A stretch of DNA of 20,317 bases from Actinomycetota bacterium (GCA_003162235.1 PMMN01000066.1:1-20317); one strand, 5' to 3'; counted from the first letter of the stretch, positions 7,546 to 14,869 are shown. Translations and numbers: made by a program. Notes: a model not told the origin generated them from the sequence alone.

Positions 7546-8706
7546 TCACCGATCGCACCCAGTCGCAGGGTCTTCATTTAAAACGAGCTCTCCGAGCGGA
7601 AAGCGTGCCCTGACTACGAAGCCGCCGTCCGGCGCCGGCCCGGCCTCGAGCACGCCGTCGAGCAGAGCCGCCCGTTCCTGCATTCCGATCAGGCCGTGAC
7701 CGTCAGCCGACTCCTCGCCCGGACCTGCGCCGTCGTCGGCGATCTCCAGCTCGAGCTCGCCGGCACGCCTGCCGAGGCGAACGCGCGCGCGACTCGCCTG
7801 GGCATGCTTGAGCGTGTTCGTGAGCGCCTCCTGCACGATCCGGTATGCGGAGAGATCGACGCCGGTGGGAAGCTCGCCGAGCTCACCCTCCAGCTTCAGC
7901 TCGACCTCGAGGCCGGTGGCGCGAACCTGCTCGAGCAAGTCCGGAAGCGCGCCCAGTCCGGGCTGCGGCTCGAGCCGTCCTTGCTCCCGAGTGCGCACGA
8001 TTCCGAGCAGGCGCCTGAGCTCGGTCAGCGCCGAGCGCCCGCTCTCCTCGATCGAGAGCAGGGCCTCGCGCGCCCGCTCGGGATGCTTTTCGAACACGTC
8101 GCTCGCGGCGGCCGCCTGAACGACCATGACGCTGACCGAGTGGGCGATCACGTCGTGCAGCTCGCGCGCAATCCGCGCCTGCTCCTCGGTGGCCGCCCGG
8201 CGCGTGTTCACCTCGCGCTCGCGCTCCAGCCGCTCGGCACGCTCCTCCAGCTCGCGGTAGTAGGCCCTCTTCGTGCGGAGGTTGTCGCCGAGAATCCAGG
8301 CGGCTGCAACGAACACGACCACATGCAGGACGGATTCGCCACCGTTTAAGCCGGTTCGCGGGATCAGCGACGCGAGCAGCGCAACTAGCCCAACCAAGCC
8401 TGCCCAAACCGCGGTTCGCCGCTCGGTGTGCGAGGCGACCGTGTAGAGGGCGAGCCCGAGCGCGAACGGCGGTAGGGCGCCGACGACGTACTGCGTCGCA
8501 ACCGACGCCGAGAGCACGACGGCCAGCACGGGCAGCGGGAAGCGCCTACGCAGAAGCAGAGGAAGCGTCTGCAACAGCACCGGCGCGACGGCGGCGGCAG
8601 ACGAGTGGTGCCGGGTCGCCCAGACGAACGTCGGCGGTAGCAGAAGGGCGACCAGACCGATGTCGATCAGGTCGGCCTTCCGCTGCTGGAAACGCTCCCG
8701 GATCAT
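7546..8706 (-). CDS. Sensor histidine kinase, HisKA_3 (NarX/DesK-type)
   Basis: 386 residues from ATG 8704-8706. An in-frame extension to 8793 is low-complexity and would overlap the permease gene. The N-terminal half has several hydrophobic membrane helices (LVALLLPPTFVW, AVAPVLLQTLPLLL, LPVLAVVLSASVA and further) with little room for an extracellular domain, as in intramembrane-sensing kinases. A coiled-coil-like basic/acidic segment (ELEERAERLEREREV) leads to the HisKA_3 dimerisation motif ARELHDVIAHS, with His184 as the phospho-acceptor. The ATPase domain shows the N-box (IVQEALTNTLKHA), DDGAGPG and GHGLIGM motifs. It lies 34 bases downstream of the ABC permease gene and upstream of the cognate NarL-type regulator. 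This organisation is common for cell-envelope or antimicrobial sensing modules. Confidence 0.93.
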   Translation of the reverse strand: MIRERFQQRKADLIDIGLVALLLPPTFVWATRHHSSAAAVAPVLLQTLPLLLRRRFPLPVLAVVLSASVATQYVVGALPPFALGLALYTVASHTERRTAVWAGLVGLVALLASLIPRTGLNGGESVLHVVVFVAAAWILGDNLRTKRAYYRELEERAERLEREREVNTRRAATEEQARIARELHDVIAHSVSVMVVQAAAASDVFEKHPERAREALLSIEESGRSALTELRRLLGIVRTREQGRLEPQPGLGALPDLLEQVRATGLEVELKLEGELGELPTGVDLSAYRIVQEALTNTLKHAQASRARVRLGRRAGELELEIADDGAGPGEESADGHGLIGMQERAALLDGVLEAGPAPDGGFVVRARFPLGELVLNEDPATGCDR

Positions 8707-8713
8707 GAGCGAA

Positions 8714-8744
8714 ACGGTACTCCCGCCCGCCGCGGGGATGTCAG
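8714..8744 (-). promoter_or_regulatory. Candidate promoter of the histidine kinase (leaderless geometry)
   Basis: On the minus strand TACCGT (8714-8719) is seven bases before the ATG. A CTGACA (8739-8744) 19 bases further upstream overlaps the permease stop codon. No Shine-Dalgarno is present. It would allow kinase expression independent of the exporter genes. Confidence 0.4.
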
Positions 8745-9556
8745 GCGTCCCGCGTGCGCGTGCGCCAGAGCCCGAGCCCGCCGAAGATCGCAACCCAAAA
8801 AGCGAGCACGATCAGCGACGTGGCGAGCGATATGTGGAACACGTCACGTGCGTCGGGGGGCGGAATCGGCGAAAGCCGCTCGACCGCCACGCTCAGGAGC
8901 CCGTCGCGAGTGCGCCCGAGCGCGCTGATGTTGCGCAGGATTGCTTGCACCGGAAGCAAGTACGCGATCAGGATGCTGATCGTGGCCGCACGCGAACCGA
9001 CGAGCGAACCCAGCCCGAGCGCGATCACATAGACGACGGCGCCGCTGAATAGCACGTACAGACCGGCCTTCGTGAACAGCATCACGCTCGGCGTCGGCAG
9101 GCCGCTCGCCAGCACGACGCAGAGCACGGCCGCAAGAGCATAGGCGGCCGCCATCAGAGGTAGCAGCATTGCCAGCCCACCCGGAATCCGGGCCAGGAAC
9201 AGCCGCGTGCGCGAACGTCCGCTCGAGACGAGATCGCGAAAGACGCCCGAGCTCAGGTCCTGCGTGCCGGCGGCCGCGCCGACCAGGGCGGCCGCGATCA
9301 TGCCGGCGATCTGACCCATCAGCAGGAGTGCGTGCCCGAAGTTGATCGTGCCGCCCGCCGGACCGTACTTGGTCGAGTTGGAGACGTGGAAGAGCTCCAC
9401 GGCCGTATACATGATCGCGATGGCGCCGACGGTCAGAATCACAGTCGGAATCCAGACGCCGCGGCTCTTGCGCAGCTTGAGCAGCTCGGCGCGCTCCAGC
9501 CGGAAGGGCAAACGCGGCGATCTCGGGATCTGAACGGTGCTCTCCGAGGTGGTCAT
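8741..9556 (-). CDS. ABC-2-type transporter permease
   Basis: 271 residues, integral membrane protein. After a cytosolic N-terminus with the RAELLKLRKSRGVWIP motif typical of ABC-2 permeases, six hydrophobic segments can be picked out: near residues 36-56, 75-100, 125-150, 160-185, 190-210 and 240-262. The motif GTQDLSSGVFRDLVSSGRSR is the cytosolic loop that contacts the ATPase in this family (YxxGTxR-like). Its ATG overlaps the stop of the ATPase gene by four bases (9553-9556), so the two are co-translated subunits of one exporter. The substrate is unknown. The downstream two-component system suggests an antimicrobial peptide, lipid or envelope-stress role, which is inference from context. 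Confidence 0.9.
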   Translation of the reverse strand: MTTSESTVQIPRSPRLPFRLERAELLKLRKSRGVWIPTVILTVGAIAIMYTAVELFHVSNSTKYGPAGGTINFGHALLLMGQIAGMIAAALVGAAAGTQDLSSGVFRDLVSSGRSRTRLFLARIPGGLAMLLPLMAAAYALAAVLCVVLASGLPTPSVMLFTKAGLYVLFSGAVVYVIALGLGSLVGSRAATISILIAYLLPVQAILRNISALGRTRDGLLSVAVERLSPIPPPDARDVFHISLATSLIVLAFWVAIFGGLGLWRTRTRDA

Positions 9557-10497
9557 GAGTCCTCTCCAAACCTGCGCGTGATTTCCAGGAAGCGATGCTC
9601 GAGCGAGACGTGCGAGGGCTCGAGGCGGTGAACAGCGATACCGGCTCCGACGAGCCGATTGTTGAGCTCGGCCGCCACCTTCTCGAGCGGCTCTTCCGGG
9701 CGCAGCAGCACACGCAAGCCTCCGGCGATCTCCTCCACCTCGAGCAGCGAGCCGTTGCCGTCGATGGCGCTGAGCGCCTCGTGCGGCTTGTCGCAGCCGA
9801 TCGTGATCGCTCCGTCGTCGCCGGCGGAGAGCTCGGCGAGCGAGCCCTGGGCGACGATGCGGCCGCGGTCGACGATCGCCACGTGGTCGCAGATCTTCTC
9901 GACCTCGTCTAGCAAATGCGAGGAGAGGACCAGCGTCCGCCCCTCAGCGATCCAAGAGCGCACGAGTCCGCGGAACTCCTGGATGCCGCCCGGATCGAGA
10001 CCGTTGGTGGGCTCATCCAGGATCAGGACTTCGGGATCGGCGAGCAGGCAGCGCGCGATGCCGAGCCGCTGGCGCATGCCCTGCGAGTAGGTCGAGACAC
10101 GGTCGTCGGCGCGATCGGCCAGCCCGACTTGCTCGAGCACCTTACCTATGCGCAGGTGCGCTGCAGGCTCGCGTGCGGCGGCCGCGATCCAGAGGTTCTC
10201 GCGTCCGCTCAAGTGCTTGTGGAAGCCCGGCTCCTCGACGATCGCCCCAACCCGCGCCAGCGCCCGCGAGCGCTCCTTCGGCATCGGCCTGCCGAGCACA
10301 CGCATCGTTCCGGCACTCGGCTGCGTCAGCCCGAGCAGCATCCGAATCAAGGTCGTCTTGCCGGCCCCGTTCGGACCTAGGTAGCCAAACGCCGAACCGC
10401 GCGGGACGCGCAGATCGACCCCATCCACAGCTATCTGTTCGCCGAAGCTCTTACGCAGGCCTTCGGTCTCGATCACGAAATCGCTTTGCTTCGCCAT
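9553..10497 (-). CDS. ABC transporter ATP-binding protein
   Basis: 314 residues, cytosolic ATPase energising the neighbouring permease. Walker A GPNGAGKTT (41-49), signature YSQGMRQR (137-144, with SQGM in place of SGGQ, common in drug and bacitracin-type exporters), Walker B LILDEPTNGLDPGG (158-171) and switch His194 (LSSHLL) are all intact. The region after about 225 is the extra C-terminal domain seen in DrrA/CcmA-like ATPases. The ATG at 10495-10497 is preceded by AAGGAGG (10501-10507) with only three bases between, tighter than usual. It is the first gene of a leftward series ATPase, permease, kinase, regulator. Confidence 0.95.
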   Translation of the reverse strand: MAKQSDFVIETEGLRKSFGEQIAVDGVDLRVPRGSAFGYLGPNGAGKTTLIRMLLGLTQPSAGTMRVLGRPMPKERSRALARVGAIVEEPGFHKHLSGRENLWIAAAAREPAAHLRIGKVLEQVGLADRADDRVSTYSQGMRQRLGIARCLLADPEVLILDEPTNGLDPGGIQEFRGLVRSWIAEGRTLVLSSHLLDEVEKICDHVAIVDRGRIVAQGSLAELSAGDDGAITIGCDKPHEALSAIDGNGSLLEVEEIAGGLRVLLRPEEPLEKVAAELNNRLVGAGIAVHRLEPSHVSLEHRFLEITRRFGEDS

Positions 10498-10518
10498 GTT
10501 CCTCCTTGCTCGAGATGC

Positions 10519-10545
10519 AACTTACCCTCAAGCGCAAGATGGCAA
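10519..10545 (-). promoter_or_regulatory. Weak candidate promoter of the ABC exporter genes
   Basis: TTGCCA (10540-10545) and TAAGTT (10519-10524) on the minus strand are separated by 15 bases, which is short of the optimum 17. They sit about 20 bases upstream of the ATPase ATG. The remainder of 10498-10666 shows no gene. Confidence 0.3.
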
Positions 10546-10666
10546 CCTCGGGCTGGAGACCGATCTTCGCCTCCTCCTCGAGAACGATTCGACCTCCCGG
10601 AACCGCCGGCCGAGAAAGCGCATCGAGCGTGCGCACCTAGCGAGACCAACCCTAAGCGGGCGACCG

Positions 10667-11089
10667 CTAACCTCGACCGAACAACGGGCCGGTGAGGGAG
10701 AGACCGGCGGCGCCCTGGAGCTGGTTCCAGAGGTAGAAGAGGATCAGCGCGGCGCCGAGTATGGTGAGGTTCTTCATGAACTGGATCCGCTGAAGCTGCC
10801 TCGGCATCGGCTCGGTCTCACGCCAGAAGGCGTGCATCACTGGAGTGATCGCGATCAGGAAGGCGGCGATCAGGAGCGCGCCCAGGTCGCCCCAGGCGCC
10901 GAACGCAACCATGATCGAACCGGCAGCGACCATCGCGCCGGTCGCGGGTACGGTCAGCTGCGGTAGCGGCGCCCGGGATCGGCGTGCGTAGGCAACCGCG
11001 CCCTTTCGCCCGAGAATGTGGCCCTTGATGCCAGATTCGAAGAACATGATCGAGAAGAGAACCCGGCCGGCGAGAAAGATCCATTCCAT
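10667..11089 (-). CDS. DoxX-family membrane protein
   Basis: 140 residues, about four transmembrane helices: near residues 4-22, 44-66, 67-88 and 108-126. The opening GRVLFSIMFFESGIKG and the motif LLIAAFLIAITPVMHAFW fit the DoxX/DoxX-like family, small four-helix inner-membrane proteins that are often poorly characterised; some members are reported in redox stress complexes. The start ATG (11087-11089) has AGGAG (11096-11100) six bases upstream and a good vegetative promoter further out. It stands alone: 169 bases and probably a separate promoter lie between it and the ABC genes. The exact role is unknown. Confidence 0.85.
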   Translation of the reverse strand: MEWIFLAGRVLFSIMFFESGIKGHILGRKGAVAYARRSRAPLPQLTVPATGAMVAAGSIMVAFGAWGDLGALLIAAFLIAITPVMHAFWRETEPMPRQLQRIQFMKNLTILGAALILFYLWNQLQGAAGLSLTGPLFGRG

Positions 11090-11132
11090 TTTCGGCTCCT
11101 GGAGGCGTCTCTAGTTTGCGGCGACTCCAGTG

Positions 11133-11161
11133 TTCATAGTCCCCTGCGCGCGCTCAGTCAA
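11133..11161 (-). promoter_or_regulatory. Vegetative promoter of the DoxX-like gene
   Basis: TTGACT (11156-11161) and TATGAA (11133-11138) on the minus strand with exactly 17 bases between, a near-consensus sigma-70-type promoter. The predicted leader is about 35-40 bases and contains the AGGAG. Confidence 0.65.
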
Positions 11162-11188
11162 GCGGGGCGAAGACAGACGGGCAGGTGG

Positions 11189-11374
11189 CTAGGACACCAC
11201 TCGCAAGCTCACCAACTCGCGCCGCGCCAGCCCCCAAGCCGATGAGCGGCACATTGGGCACACCGGTGGCTCGCTCGCGACGACGATCCCGTAACCACAC
11301 CTTCCGCAGGCGAACTCTTGCTTCTCGGTCTCCCTTTCTTCCAAATGAGCGGCGTTCTCGACCGAAACTGCCAT
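11189..11374 (-). CDS. Small zinc-knuckle (rubredoxin-like) protein
   Basis: 61 residues. Four cysteines in two knuckles, Cys23-x2-Cys26 followed by GYG, and Cys39-x2-Cys42 (CPMC), resemble a rubredoxin or zinc-ribbon metal site that would hold Fe or Zn. The N-terminal 20 residues are charged and Glu-rich. The short ORF is supported by GGGGAGG (11383-11389), eight bases before the ATG (11372-11374), and by a TATAAC further upstream. Spacing of 12 residues between the pairs is shorter than in typical rubredoxins, so a zinc-ribbon structural role is equally likely. It is probably a separate transcript from the DoxX-like gene, which has its own promoter. Confidence 0.75.
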   Translation of the reverse strand: MAVSVENAAHLEERETEKQEFACGRCGYGIVVASEPPVCPMCRSSAWGLARRELVSLRVVS

Positions 11375-11409
11375 TGAGTAAACCTCCCCGGTTTGGTGTT
11401 CGCGTGCCT

Positions 11410-11415
11410 GTTATA
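11410..11415 (-). promoter_or_regulatory. Candidate -10 (TATAAC) for the zinc-knuckle gene
   Basis: TATAAC on the minus strand, about 20 bases upstream of the Shine-Dalgarno. No convincing -35 hexamer is seen at 16-18 bases. Confidence 0.4.
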
Positions 11416-11486
11416 GCCACGGTTGGCGCAGTTAAACCTTCCCCTGCCCTGCGGCGTACGCAAACCGGAAATCGGCCGTGAAGCCC

Positions 11487-11492
11487 TAAACT
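11487..11492 (+). promoter_or_regulatory. Candidate -10 (TAAACT) in front of the structured leader
   Basis: TAAACT on the plus strand would place a transcription start near 11499, at the first bases of the inverted repeat at 11497. No clear -35 is visible. Confidence 0.35.
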
Positions 11493-11496
11493 AGAT

Positions 11497-11605
11497 GCCC
11501 AGCGGCCCGGAAGAAGCCTTGCCGTTGCGTTTAGTCGAGTCGAAGTACTGGAACTAATCCGGCAGACGCGTTAGTTTCTTCACCAACACGAAGCGGCCGC
11601 TGGGC
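11497..11605 (+). ncRNA. Candidate structured leader or small RNA
   Basis: A perfect 11-bp inverted repeat, GCCCAGCGGCC (11497-11507) and its complement (11595-11605), encloses 87 bases. Inside it further complementary pieces nest in the right order: GAAGAA/TTCTTC (11510-11515 with 11576-11581), TGCCG/CGGCA (11520-11524 with 11560-11564) and TTAGT/ACTAA (11531-11535 with 11553-11557). It ends 23 bases before the ATG of the small membrane protein gene and begins at a predicted transcription start, so it could be a 5' leader regulatory RNA. It matches no riboswitch class I recognise. The inner helices are short and may be chance. Confidence 0.35.
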
Positions 11606-11628
11606 CGCGAGGTATCGAAAGGAATCGA

Positions 11629-12075
11629 ATGAGTCTCGATAAAGTCTCGACCGCGCGGAGAGTCGTCTTTGGCTCTGGATTGCTCTTGCTCATCTTCTCG
11701 TTCCTAGCCTGGAACAGCGCCGGGGGCTGCGTAACGAGTGCCGTTGGGAAGTTCTGCGTCGGCGCATCGATCTCCGGGTGGCACAGCTGGGGAGTCGCTA
11801 TGGGCCTCTTCCTCATCGTCCTGCTCGCCTGGGAAGGGCTCCTCTTTCTTCTTGTCGTCTCGCCGGATGCGGTCAAGCTCCCCGAGCTACCCGTGAAGCC
11901 GATCATGATCTCGCTCGGACTGGGAGCTCTCACTGTCCTCTTCGGCGTCATCCGCGTATTCCAATACGGGAGTAAGACATGGGAGCTCTGGCTGAGCCTG
12001 CTCCTCATGATTGCTCTCGCGGCCGGACTCTTCCTCCGCTTGCAGGACGAGGGTGGCGCAGCCGCCGTTAAGTAG
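11629..12075 (+). CDS. Small four-helix membrane protein of unknown function
   Basis: 148 residues. Four hydrophobic helices lie at about residues 12-28, 53-77, 92-111 and 118-137. The first loop contains two cysteines (GGCVTSAVGKFCVG) and, if outside, could form a disulfide. It starts at ATG 11629 with AAAGGA (11618-11623) five bases upstream. The pattern, with a WNSAGGC segment after the first helix, resembles small actinobacterial membrane proteins without assigned function. The gene is monocistronic: a candidate structured leader precedes it and a strong terminator follows 22 bases after the stop. I do not recognise a named family with confidence. Confidence 0.8.
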   Translation: MSLDKVSTARRVVFGSGLLLLIFSFLAWNSAGGCVTSAVGKFCVGASISGWHSWGVAMGLFLIVLLAWEGLLFLLVVSPDAVKLPELPVKPIMISLGLGALTVLFGVIRVFQYGSKTWELWLSLLLMIALAAGLFLRLQDEGGAAAVK

Positions 12076-12097
12076 TCATCTCTAGGACGAATTCACC

Positions 12098-12122
12098 GGA
12101 GCGGGCCCCAGGGGCCCGCTCC
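12098..12122. terminator. Hairpin terminator, probably bidirectional
   Basis: Perfect 11-bp stem GGAGCGGGCCC with a three-base loop, followed on the plus strand by a short T-rich stretch (TTCGTTT). It ends the small membrane protein gene and, in the other direction, lies 80 bases past the stop of the convergent zinc-ribbon gene. Confidence 0.8.
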
Positions 12123-12201
12123 TTCGTTTCCCGCACGATTCCCTTAACGCTTATCGCGCTCGTCGGCGCGAGAGGCGACCGAGACCAAATCGCAGCCTCT
12201 C

Positions 12202-12525
12202 TCAGCCGGCTGCTCGCACGCCGTCTTCGAGTATCTCAGCCGGCGACTCATACCGACAGTGAGGACAGACATGGGCGTCGCGGCGCATGCGCTCCTTGCA
12301 GTGCGGGCATTCGCGGTACAGGCGCGACGGTCCCCGCGGGCTCCCTTCAAACGCCTCGCCCAGTAGAAGCGCTATCACGACACCGAGCCAGCTGAGAACG
12401 AGTCCAAGCAGAAGGCCGACCAGTGCTCCTCGACCTCTACTCTCGGTGATGAGCGCCGCGATCACTATCGGCGCGAGCCAGCCAACAAGCAAGGCGATTG
12501 CGAAGAATCCGGAGAAGATCATCAT
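12202..12525 (-). CDS. Membrane-anchored zinc-ribbon protein
   Basis: 107 residues. Two hydrophobic helices (about 5-27 and 34-56) precede a cytosolic tail with a double zinc knuckle, Cys73-x2-Cys76 and Cys87-x2-Cys90, both CPHC. The tail then turns acidic. The arrangement, membrane hairpin plus short zinc ribbon, is found in many small actinobacterial proteins with no known biochemical role; a protein-interaction or quality-control adaptor is a guess. ATG at 12523-12525 is used; a second ATG follows immediately (12520-12522). Only a weak AAGG is found 10 bases upstream, so the start is slightly uncertain. It is convergent with the small membrane protein gene. Confidence 0.75.
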   Translation of the reverse strand: MMIFSGFFAIALLVGWLAPIVIAALITESRGRGALVGLLLGLVLSWLGVVIALLLGEAFEGSPRGPSRLYRECPHCKERMRRDAHVCPHCRYESPAEILEDGVRAAG

Positions 12526-12644
12526 GGTGAGGCTGCCTTCGAACCGGTGGAGGCGAGCAGCTTACCTAACTTCAGTCAACGTCGACCACGCAGGCCAAGG
12601 CCGAGCCCTCGGTGGGAGGGCCAGCGCGCGCCCGAGGCTAGGGC

Positions 12645-12947
12645 TCAGTCGCCCCAGTCGAAATCGCGCGAGCGGGCCCAGACGCTCTCACTGAGCTCCG
12701 GAAGCCCATCGACGGTCTCCTCGCCAGGCCAGGCGAGTTCGACTGTCTCCACCGGTGCAAGCACACCGTCCATCGTTTCTTCGAGCCGTGCCTGCTCTTC
12801 TGTTTTAAACAACGGGTGGTTCTCGAACGGGTCCTCGGACGCATAGCGACCGAGCGGCATCGAATTGTCCAGAACCGAGTTCTTACGCTTCAGCTCTAGA
12901 TGCTCTTCGATTGCCTTGGCGAGAAGAGAAGGTGTCTCAACCGTCAT
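12645..12947 (-). CDS. Hypothetical acidic protein
   Basis: 100 residues, cytosolic and strongly acidic with no hydrophobic helix. It starts at ATG 12945-12947, chosen because AGGAGG (12957-12962) lies nine bases upstream; a 22-residue N-terminal extension would run back through this site. An N-terminal helix (LLAKAIEEHLELKRKNSVLD) is followed by a Pro/Glu-rich, probably disordered tail ending in DFDWGD. No cysteine or recognised catalytic motif is present. I do not recognise the family. A clear TACAAT -10 about 45 bases upstream supports independent transcription. Confidence 0.7.
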   Translation of the reverse strand: MTVETPSLLAKAIEEHLELKRKNSVLDNSMPLGRYASEDPFENHPLFKTEEQARLEETMDGVLAPVETVELAWPGEETVDGLPELSESVWARSRDFDWGD

Positions 12948-12992
12948 AGGATCAGTCCTCCTGCTTGGGGTCGAGGCGTACTTCAGCGGTCG

Positions 12993-12998
12993 ATTGTA
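12993..12998 (-). promoter_or_regulatory. -10 element (TACAAT) for the acidic hypothetical gene
   Basis: TACAAT on the minus strand predicts a leader of about 40 bases carrying the AGGAGG. The -35 region is not consensus. Confidence 0.5.
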
Positions 12999-13065
12999 TC
13001 GGATCCTCGACAACCGAGGGTAGGTTAGGTGTCGGACGCAAAACGCGGGACTTGAGCGAAGCCCG

Positions 13066-13079
13066 TTACCCGCGGGTAA
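13066..13079. promoter_or_regulatory. Perfect 14-bp palindrome, possible operator
   Basis: TTACCCGCGGGTAA equals its reverse complement. It lies 11 bases past the diguanylate cyclase stop and about 70 bases upstream of the TACAAT promoter of the next gene. It could be a dimeric regulator site or, folded, part of a weak terminator of the cyclase gene. Confidence 0.4.
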
Positions 13080-13090
13080 GTTCCGCTGCC

Positions 13091-14869
13091 CTACTCAACA
13101 ACGCCTGGGTCGACCGGCTCTCCGTCGGCGCTTTCCACGCGATTGCGCCCGGCTCCCTTGGCCCGGTAGAGCGCCTCGTCGGCGGCAGCCAGAAGCCTTT
13201 CGCGGCTGCCCGCGCGCAGGAAGCTGGCGACACCGAAACTGGCCGTGGCCGAGATCGGGCCGCCGCCCTCGATCGGGATCCGGCTTCGCTCGAGCGTCTG
13301 CCTGATCCTCTCCGAGAGTTGAGCGCCGCCGGTGGTGTCGGTGCCGGGAAGGATAAGGGCAAGCTCGTCGCCACCCCAGCGCCCGGCAGTATCGATCTCA
13401 CGCAGGGAATGAACGAGAACGAGAGCCAGCTCCTTGAGCACCGCATCGCCGGCCGCGTGCCCGTAGCGGTCGTTCACCTCCTTGAAGTGGTCGATGTCGA
13501 GCAGCACCAGGGTTAGCTCACTCCCTAGACGCGAGGCGCGAACGATCTCCTCGTCCAGCGCCGACTCCGTACGCCGGCGGTTCGCCAGTCCGGTCAGGCC
13601 GTCCACGAGCGCCTGCTTCTCGACGATCCGGTGCAGGCGTGCATTGTCGAGCGCGACCGCGGCGTGCCCGCAGAGGAGCGCGACCATCTCCAGCTCCTCC
13701 TCGCTGAACTCGTCGCTGGTGAGTATCAGCGTTCCCAAGTGCTCACGACCGGCCCTGAGCGACCACTCGCTCCTCTCCTTCCCTTTCTCGGGATCGCCGG
13801 CCACGAAACGCTCTCCTTGCGGGCCGATCACTATCCCGCCGGTCGCCCGGGTCGCCCCGACGGCCGACTCGACGACGACGCGCAGCAACTGAACCGCGTC
13901 GTGGGAAGCGCCGAGCCCCTCGCCGAAGCGAAGCGTCGCATCTCTCAGCCGGCCGCGTTCCAGCTCGAGATCCTTCATCCGCTCCTCGAGTTGCTCGGCC
14001 ATCTCGTTGAACGTGACCGCCAGACTGGCAAACTCGTCGCGCCCGTGCACCGGTACGCGCTCTTCCAGATGCCCGCGTGCGATGGCTCGCGCCGCCGCTG
14101 CCAGCGCACCGACGTTACGCACGATCCCCCTGCCTTCGAAGAAGGCGATCATGCCCATCAAGACGAGCAGCCCGAGTAGAAGCAGGAGCAGGCGCTCCTC
14201 GATCGAGAACGCGGCATGGAGGGCGCGTGACTCGGGGGTGGCAATCGCAACCTCGATCGAGCCTCGAGTCGTAACCGGGTGCGAGACCGCAACCCGGTAG
14301 TCCTTGCCATTGAGCCGGACGCTCCCGATCCCGCTCCCGCTCAGCTCCGCACGACCGCTAGACAAGCTCGCAGAGCGGAGAACGCTATCTCCATGTGCGA
14401 GCACCAGCTTCTCATTCGAAGGAATCCCGGCCACGATCGCCAGATGATCGAGGTAGGAGGAGCTGAGCGGAATCGCCGCGATCAGCTCTCCTAGAGATCC
14501 CTTCGTGCCGACGATCTCAACCCGGCGCTCGGTCGCGTAGGCGGGCGCCTTTCCGATCCGCAGGCGGCCGCTGTTCAGGCGGAGATGCGGCGAGTCGGCG
14601 ATGAGGCTGACCAGCGTAGCGCGGTCGCGGTGCAGGAGCGCCCTCTGAAACGCGGAGGTGTTCGCCAGCCGCTCGGCACTTCTCTGGGCATCGAGCAGCT
14701 CCTGGTCGTAGGTTGCGATAGCCGATCTCAGACTCGCCTGAAGACCTTCGTCGATGCGGCGTTGCTCGCTGCGCTCGATCACAGCCGTGAAGCCGAGGAA
14801 GACGGCGATGAGCGGCACCACCGCGAGAAGCACGAAATAGACGATGAGCCGGCGAGCGAGGCTGGTCAC
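13091..14869 (-). CDS. Membrane HAMP-GAF-GGDEF diguanylate cyclase
   Basis: 592 residues. Helix 1 (about 8-30) and helix 2 (about 222-243) flank an extracytoplasmic sensor region of about 190 residues. A HAMP domain follows (about 244-300, with GRDEFASLAVTFNEMAEQL), then a GAF-like domain (about 315-430, ending LLCGHAAVALDNARLH) and a GGDEF domain (about 430-580). The substrate and metal motifs LVLLDIDHFKEVND and RWGGDELALILPG are present, the signature being GGDEL (499-503). Arg490-x2-Asp493 lies five residues before the signature and forms a classical RxxD inhibitory I-site. It should make cyclic di-GMP from two GTP with product inhibition. The start is GTG at 14867-14869 with AAAGGGA upstream. 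No EAL, HD-GYP or PilZ gene is nearby. Confidence 0.93.
   Translation of the reverse strand: MTSLARRLIVYFVLLAVVPLIAVFLGFTAVIERSEQRRIDEGLQASLRSAIATYDQELLDAQRSAERLANTSAFQRALLHRDRATLVSLIADSPHLRLNSGRLRIGKAPAYATERRVEIVGTKGSLGELIAAIPLSSSYLDHLAIVAGIPSNEKLVLAHGDSVLRSASLSSGRAELSGSGIGSVRLNGKDYRVAVSHPVTTRGSIEVAIATPESRALHAAFSIEERLLLLLLGLLVLMGMIAFFEGRGIVRNVGALAAAARAIARGHLEERVPVHGRDEFASLAVTFNEMAEQLEERMKDLELERGRLRDATLRFGEGLGASHDAVQLLRVVVESAVGATRATGGIVIGPQGERFVAGDPEKGKERSEWSLRAGREHLGTLILTSDEFSEEELEMVALLCGHAAVALDNARLHRIVEKQALVDGLTGLANRRRTESALDEEIVRASRLGSELTLVLLDIDHFKEVNDRYGHAAGDAVLKELALVLVHSLREIDTAGRWGGDELALILPGTDTTGGAQLSERIRQTLERSRIPIEGGGPISATASFGVASFLRAGSRERLLAAADEALYRAKGAGRNRVESADGEPVDPGVVE

Noticed and set aside
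8707..8793. N-terminal extension of the histidine kinase
   Set aside because: The extra 29 residues are Gly/Ser/Arg-rich, would overlap the permease gene, and would place the TACCGT element inside the coding region; ATG 8704-8706 starts a normal kinase N-terminus.
11497..11605. Reading the 11-bp inverted repeat as ends of a small transposable element
   Set aside because: No target-site duplication is seen at the flanks and no second copy occurs in the window; an RNA stem fits the promoter position better.
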